Source: Euryarchaeota archaeon UBA439
GTDB lineage: Archaea > Thermoplasmatota > Poseidoniia > Poseidoniales > Thalassarchaeaceae
Assembly: GCA_002497245.1 (NCBI GenBank)
Contig: DANB01000003.1
Location: forward strand, 11,196 to 28,859
Direction: 5' to 3'
DNA: 17,664 bases
Shown here piece by piece: positions 15,130 to 17,664 of the stretch; within the stretch, counting starts at the first letter, position 1, and the number at the start of each line of letters is the position of its first letter. A model generated the notes under the pieces. It saw only the letters and a program-made list of their open reading frames with translations. It was not told the origin of the DNA and ran no database searches. Position numbers and translations under genes: made by a program.

Positions 15130-15741
15130 ATGAGAGTACGTCATCTCGCAATGTCTCTTTCTAAATTACAGCCTCATCCTTGTCAAGATGTTGATTTAGA
15201 ACAGTACTCTACGGATGGAAATGTTGCCTCGCAATTCATTTCTTCAATAATTTCATTTGGAGATATATCTTCTGATTCAGTAGTTGCTGACTTGGGAGCA
15301 GGAAATGGCATACTTGGAATAGGTGCATTAAAGGTCGGAGCAGAAAGATGTATATTTTTAGAAATAGATAAGAAAGCTTGTGAAGTATTAAAAGAAAATC
15401 TAGTCTTGAATAATTTAAGTGAATCAGGTTCGATAATAAATGAATATTTAGATAGTAATACTAACTTTCCTAAAGTTGATTTGATTGTTTGTAATCCTCC
15501 TTGGGGCCGACAAAAAGAAAAAGCAGATCGTCCATTTTTAGAATTAATAATAGAAAATGGAACGGTATCTCATTTAATGCATAGTGCACATGCTACCCAC
15601 ATACGTCCTTTCTTCGAGTCAAGAAACTGGTCTGTGGAAAAATACGGAGAGTTTGATTTTGATTTACCTGCAAAATATTCTCATCATTTGAAAGAAAAAG
15701 ATTCAACGAAGGTTGGTTTTTGGCGTTTATCTCCCAACTAA
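15130..15741 (+). CDS. METTL5-like N6-adenine rRNA methyltransferase (COG2263 type)
   Basis: 203 residues from ATG 15130. The N-terminus (MRVRHLAMSLSKL, then LEQYSTDGNVASQF) and class I methyltransferase motifs match archaeal METTL5 homologues. VVADLGAGNGILGIGA at 51-66 binds S-adenosylmethionine, FLEID at about 76-80 is the acidic strand end, and NPPW at 122-125 is the (D/N)PP(Y/F/W) motif of base N6 methylation. Near the end, DFDLPAKYSHH matches the METTL5 LPA(S/K)Y.FH stretch. Human METTL5 makes m6A1832 on 18S rRNA; here the substrate is inferred to be 16S rRNA. An in-frame TTG at 15100 that overlaps the asd stop would add ten residues, but family members begin close to the chosen Met. No clear ribosome-binding site was found. 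The next gene is also RNA-related (Csl4). Confidence 0.83.
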   Translation: MRVRHLAMSLSKLQPHPCQDVDLEQYSTDGNVASQFISSIISFGDISSDSVVADLGAGNGILGIGALKVGAERCIFLEIDKKACEVLKENLVLNNLSESGSIINEYLDSNTNFPKVDLIVCNPPWGRQKEKADRPFLELIIENGTVSHLMHSAHATHIRPFFESRNWSVEKYGEFDFDLPAKYSHHLKEKDSTKVGFWRLSPN

Positions 15742-15795
15742 ACTTTTGTGTTTTGACCCGTGTTCTTCATAGGTGAATCATCAGTCGCGAGAGCA

Positions 15796-17067
15796 ATGAG
15801 TGCTTCAGCAGGTGACTTTGTTACACCCGGAACGCGTGTTTTGGTTGATGAAAATACTTCTTTAGGAGAGGGAATAATCCATACTGATTCGGGTGCCTTA
15901 GCTTTACTTTCAGGGATGTTAACAGTAGAAGATGGAGTTCTCTCGGTTGAAATTTCAGGTTCTTCTGCGAATCTACCAAAAGTTGGTGACGTAGTAATTG
16001 GGCAAGTTAATCGTCTTAATGCGAAAACTGCAGAGATTCGGATCCTACATATTGAAGGAAAAGAAGGTGGAGGGAGAGATATCCCTGCTCTGAAATTATT
16101 TGCCGACATATATGTGACTGATTTCGTTGATCGTTACATCCCTTCTGCTGGGGACGCAATGCGTTCAAGAGATATTGTAAGAGCCAAGATTACTCAGTTT
16201 GAGCCTATGCTCAAAGCATCAACTAAAGATGATCCTAGTTTTGGTGTGATCCATGCTATTTGCCCACCTTGTGGTGCTGTTCTACAAAAAAGCGATTCTG
16301 AACCTGATTTCAATGTGACATGTAATAGATGTGATTACAAAGGATATCGTGTCCTATCTAGCGGTTTCGGTATTGGTCATTCGATTCCAGAGAATTCAGA
16401 CATTGATATATTAAATCGGCCGGGTGAAAGGTGGTCGGAACAGGCTGAGCAAAATCTTGGTCATGACGGGGCTCGTCCATATCTGTCTCCTTTAGCTGAT
16501 TTTAGGAGAGGTATAAATCATGAGATTCCACCCTCTGTAGCGAGACAACTAGGTCGAAATAAGTCAAATGATCGTTCCAGAGGTCAGCGTAGAGAAATGC
16601 ACAAAACAACCTGTACTATGTGTTCAACTTCTACAGAAGTTCCGTTTAAGCCAACACCAGGTAAGCCAATTAGATGTCGTGATTGCATGAATAAGGTGAA
16701 TGATGGCACTGCTACAAAGGAAGAACTCTCAGCAGAACGTCAGGTTTTGAAAGCAGCAAGGTCCAAAATGTTGGAATCATCAGGTGTAAAATTATTCGTT
16801 GGAAGTATTTCTTGGGATGCTAATGAAGATGATTTAAGGAAATTATTCTCAACTTATGGCGAACTCAAAGATGTTCATATAGCCAAAGATCGTGAGACTG
16901 GTAAATCTCGAGGTTTTGCTTTCATTAATTTTTCAAGTTTAAAGGATGGAAAAAAGGCAGTTAAAGAATTAGATGGAACTGATTTCCATGGACGTAAAAT
17001 TAGTGTGCAAGAATCTAATGAATCTCGTGGCGGGTCTAGTAATAGGCGTAGGCAGAATAGAAAATAA
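15796..17067 (+). CDS. csl4: Exosome subunit Csl4 fused to a second zinc motif and an RRM
   Basis: 423 residues. Residues 1-185 are Csl4: N-terminal strand domain, an S1-like domain around 57-135 with PKVGDVVIGQV, then SRDIVRAKI and a zinc ribbon (Cys156, 159, 176, 179) in the usual place. Csl4 forms the RNA-entry cap of the archaeal exosome, which degrades or tails RNA 3' ends. After a linker a second zinc motif appears: Cys273, 276, 294, 297 around EVPFKPTPGKPIRCRDC. Residues 331-408 are an RRM with RNP2 KLFVGSI (332-338) and RNP1 RGFAFINF (372-379), followed by a short Arg/Ser/Asn/Gly basic tail. The RRM resembles bacterial and cyanobacterial single-RRM proteins. Csl4 normally ends after the zinc ribbon. 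An in-frame GTG at 15760 exists, but the protein start is set at ATG 15796 by homology. The fusion is continuous, without frameshift. Confidence 0.9.
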   Translation: MSASAGDFVTPGTRVLVDENTSLGEGIIHTDSGALALLSGMLTVEDGVLSVEISGSSANLPKVGDVVIGQVNRLNAKTAEIRILHIEGKEGGGRDIPALKLFADIYVTDFVDRYIPSAGDAMRSRDIVRAKITQFEPMLKASTKDDPSFGVIHAICPPCGAVLQKSDSEPDFNVTCNRCDYKGYRVLSSGFGIGHSIPENSDIDILNRPGERWSEQAEQNLGHDGARPYLSPLADFRRGINHEIPPSVARQLGRNKSNDRSRGQRREMHKTTCTMCSTSTEVPFKPTPGKPIRCRDCMNKVNDGTATKEELSAERQVLKAARSKMLESSGVKLFVGSISWDANEDDLRKLFSTYGELKDVHIAKDRETGKSRGFAFINFSSLKDGKKAVKELDGTDFHGRKISVQESNESRGGSSNRRRQNRK

Positions 17068-17105
17068 CCGTGTAATTCATTGCTGATGGTCATCTCCTAT
17101 GACAT

Positions 17106-17664
17106 ATGGAGGGCTGGCTTGTAATCGATGGTTATGAAGATGAACCGGCTGCTTTTGGTGTCCCAAACTATCTTGGTTTTCATATTCGTTATATTTGTGG
17201 AGTTCTAGAATCAAGAGGTATCCCTTACACATATTTGACAATTGATCAATGGAGGATCGAATATAAACAACTCTTGAAAGATAAGTCCGATAGAGAAAAG
17301 ATTAGAAATGAGTTATCCAATCTTTCAGGGGCAGTAGTTCTTGCAGGTTCTATCGTCCCTGGTAAGTATGTCCGTGGTACACCAATTAGCCAAAGAGAAT
17401 TAGATACAATTCTTTCTTTAATACCTAGTGAGATTCCAATATTGTGCGGCGGTTGGGCTATAAAAAATTGGAGATATTCTGGATGGACGCCCTTACGAAC
17501 AAATCTTTTCTGTGCAGTTAATGATGTTGATTCTTCTCTGAATACATTTCTCTCTACAGGTGAATGGAAACACAGTAAAAGAACAAAAGATGAATGGGCA
17601 CTTTGGGCGCATCATGGTTCAACCTCTAAGGCGGTTACAAATCATCCTGATTTATTTACTATAG
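17106..17664 (+). CDS. Radical SAM protein of COG1031 type, N-terminal part (partial)
   Basis: 186 codons from ATG 17106, open to the right edge. The N-terminus reads LVIDGYEDEPAAFGVPNYLGFHIRY, which matches the start (DGYxDEPxxxGVPxYxGxxxRY) of the archaeal family annotated as uncharacterised Fe-S oxidoreductases (COG1031). The first half looks like a Rossmann-like, B12-binding-type domain: VVLAGSIVPGKYVRGTPIS, then PILCGGW. The CxxxCxxC cluster motif of the radical SAM domain would lie past the edge and cannot be checked. Function unknown. It follows csl4 by 38 bases on the same strand and could share a transcript. No clear Shine-Dalgarno sequence was found; a weak TATA-like TGTAATTCA at 17071-17079 suggests a possible short-leader promoter. 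Confidence 0.72.
   Translation, partial: MEGWLVIDGYEDEPAAFGVPNYLGFHIRYICGVLESRGIPYTYLTIDQWRIEYKQLLKDKSDREKIRNELSNLSGAVVLAGSIVPGKYVRGTPISQRELDTILSLIPSEIPILCGGWAIKNWRYSGWTPLRTNLFCAVNDVDSSLNTFLSTGEWKHSKRTKDEWALWAHHGSTSKAVTNHPDLFTI

Noticed and set aside
463..15151. Octamer CTCGCAAT seen near 464, 7514 and 15144
   Set aside because: Two of the three copies are within coding sequence, and there is no consistent position relative to gene starts. It is probably chance.
15760..15795. GTG start adding 12 residues to Csl4
   Set aside because: Csl4 proteins begin close to the GDxVxPG stretch, so the ATG at 15796 fits better. The AGGTGA at 15771 is too far from that ATG (19 bases) to decide the matter.
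17087..17103. Short inverted repeat GTCAT-ATGAC before the radical SAM gene
   Set aside because: Arms of about five bases with a spacer are expected by chance in a window of this size.
1..17664. Search by eye for tRNA genes, CRISPR arrays, insertion sequences and defence or toxin-antitoxin genes
   Set aside because: No cloverleaf with a GGTTCGA-like T loop, no regularly spaced direct repeats, no transposase motifs and no terminal repeats were found. Every stretch is taken up by the genes listed.

Overview
The window looks like a piece of a planktonic euryarchaeal chromosome, most likely Marine Group II/III (Candidatus Poseidoniia). This is inferred from gene content. Information-processing genes are archaeal/eukaryotic in type: an NMD3-like protein, the exosome subunit Csl4, a METTL5-like methyltransferase, an archaeal-type aspartate-semialdehyde dehydrogenase and a COG1031-like radical SAM protein. 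They are interleaved with genes of bacterial flavour: Ccm heme handling, RmuC, an M23 peptidase, Maf and an NFU scaffold. There is also a very large secreted, membrane-anchored subtilase of the kind seen in these marine archaea. The DNA is AT-rich and very densely coded. Neighbouring genes overlap by 4 bases or converge with overlapping 3' ends, and TATA-like boxes sit close to starts. I see no tRNA, rRNA, CRISPR array or insertion sequence, and no gene-free stretch over 300 bases.

Layout. (1) 1-974: divergent Fe-S assembly genes, sufC (cut by the left edge) and an NFU-type scaffold/carrier. (2) 945-7557, minus strand: a rhomboid protease, a 1604-residue membrane-anchored subtilase and a Maf-like nucleotide pyrophosphatase. 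Both proteases carry a Cys-rich zinc-ribbon-like tail placed in the cytoplasm. (3) 7614-9927, plus strand: a heme-export/cytochrome c maturation operon made of a fused CcmA-CcmB, CcmC and an unlisted 50-residue CcmD-like protein with a TTG start, closed by a T8 tract. (4) 9975-12082: NMD3-like ribosome-associated protein, translationally coupled to a bifunctional phosphoglucose/phosphomannose isomerase. (5) 12076-13871, minus strand: rmuC followed by an M23 metallopeptidase with no signal peptide. (6) 13973-17664, plus strand: aspartate-semialdehyde dehydrogenase, METTL5-like methyltransferase, a Csl4 exosome subunit fused to a second zinc motif and an RRM, and the N-terminus of a radical SAM protein (cut by the right edge).

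How the parts may work together. Region 1 builds Fe-S clusters. Region 3 moves or handles heme for c-type cytochromes outside the membrane. The rhomboid next to a type-I membrane subtilase suggests a shedding circuit in which intramembrane cleavage would release the extracellular protease. The clearest candidate for something new is the Csl4-Zn-RRM protein: an exosome cap subunit carrying its own bacterial-like RRM and basic tail, which could recruit RNA to the archaeal exosome. All functional calls rest on motifs read by eye; no database search was run.
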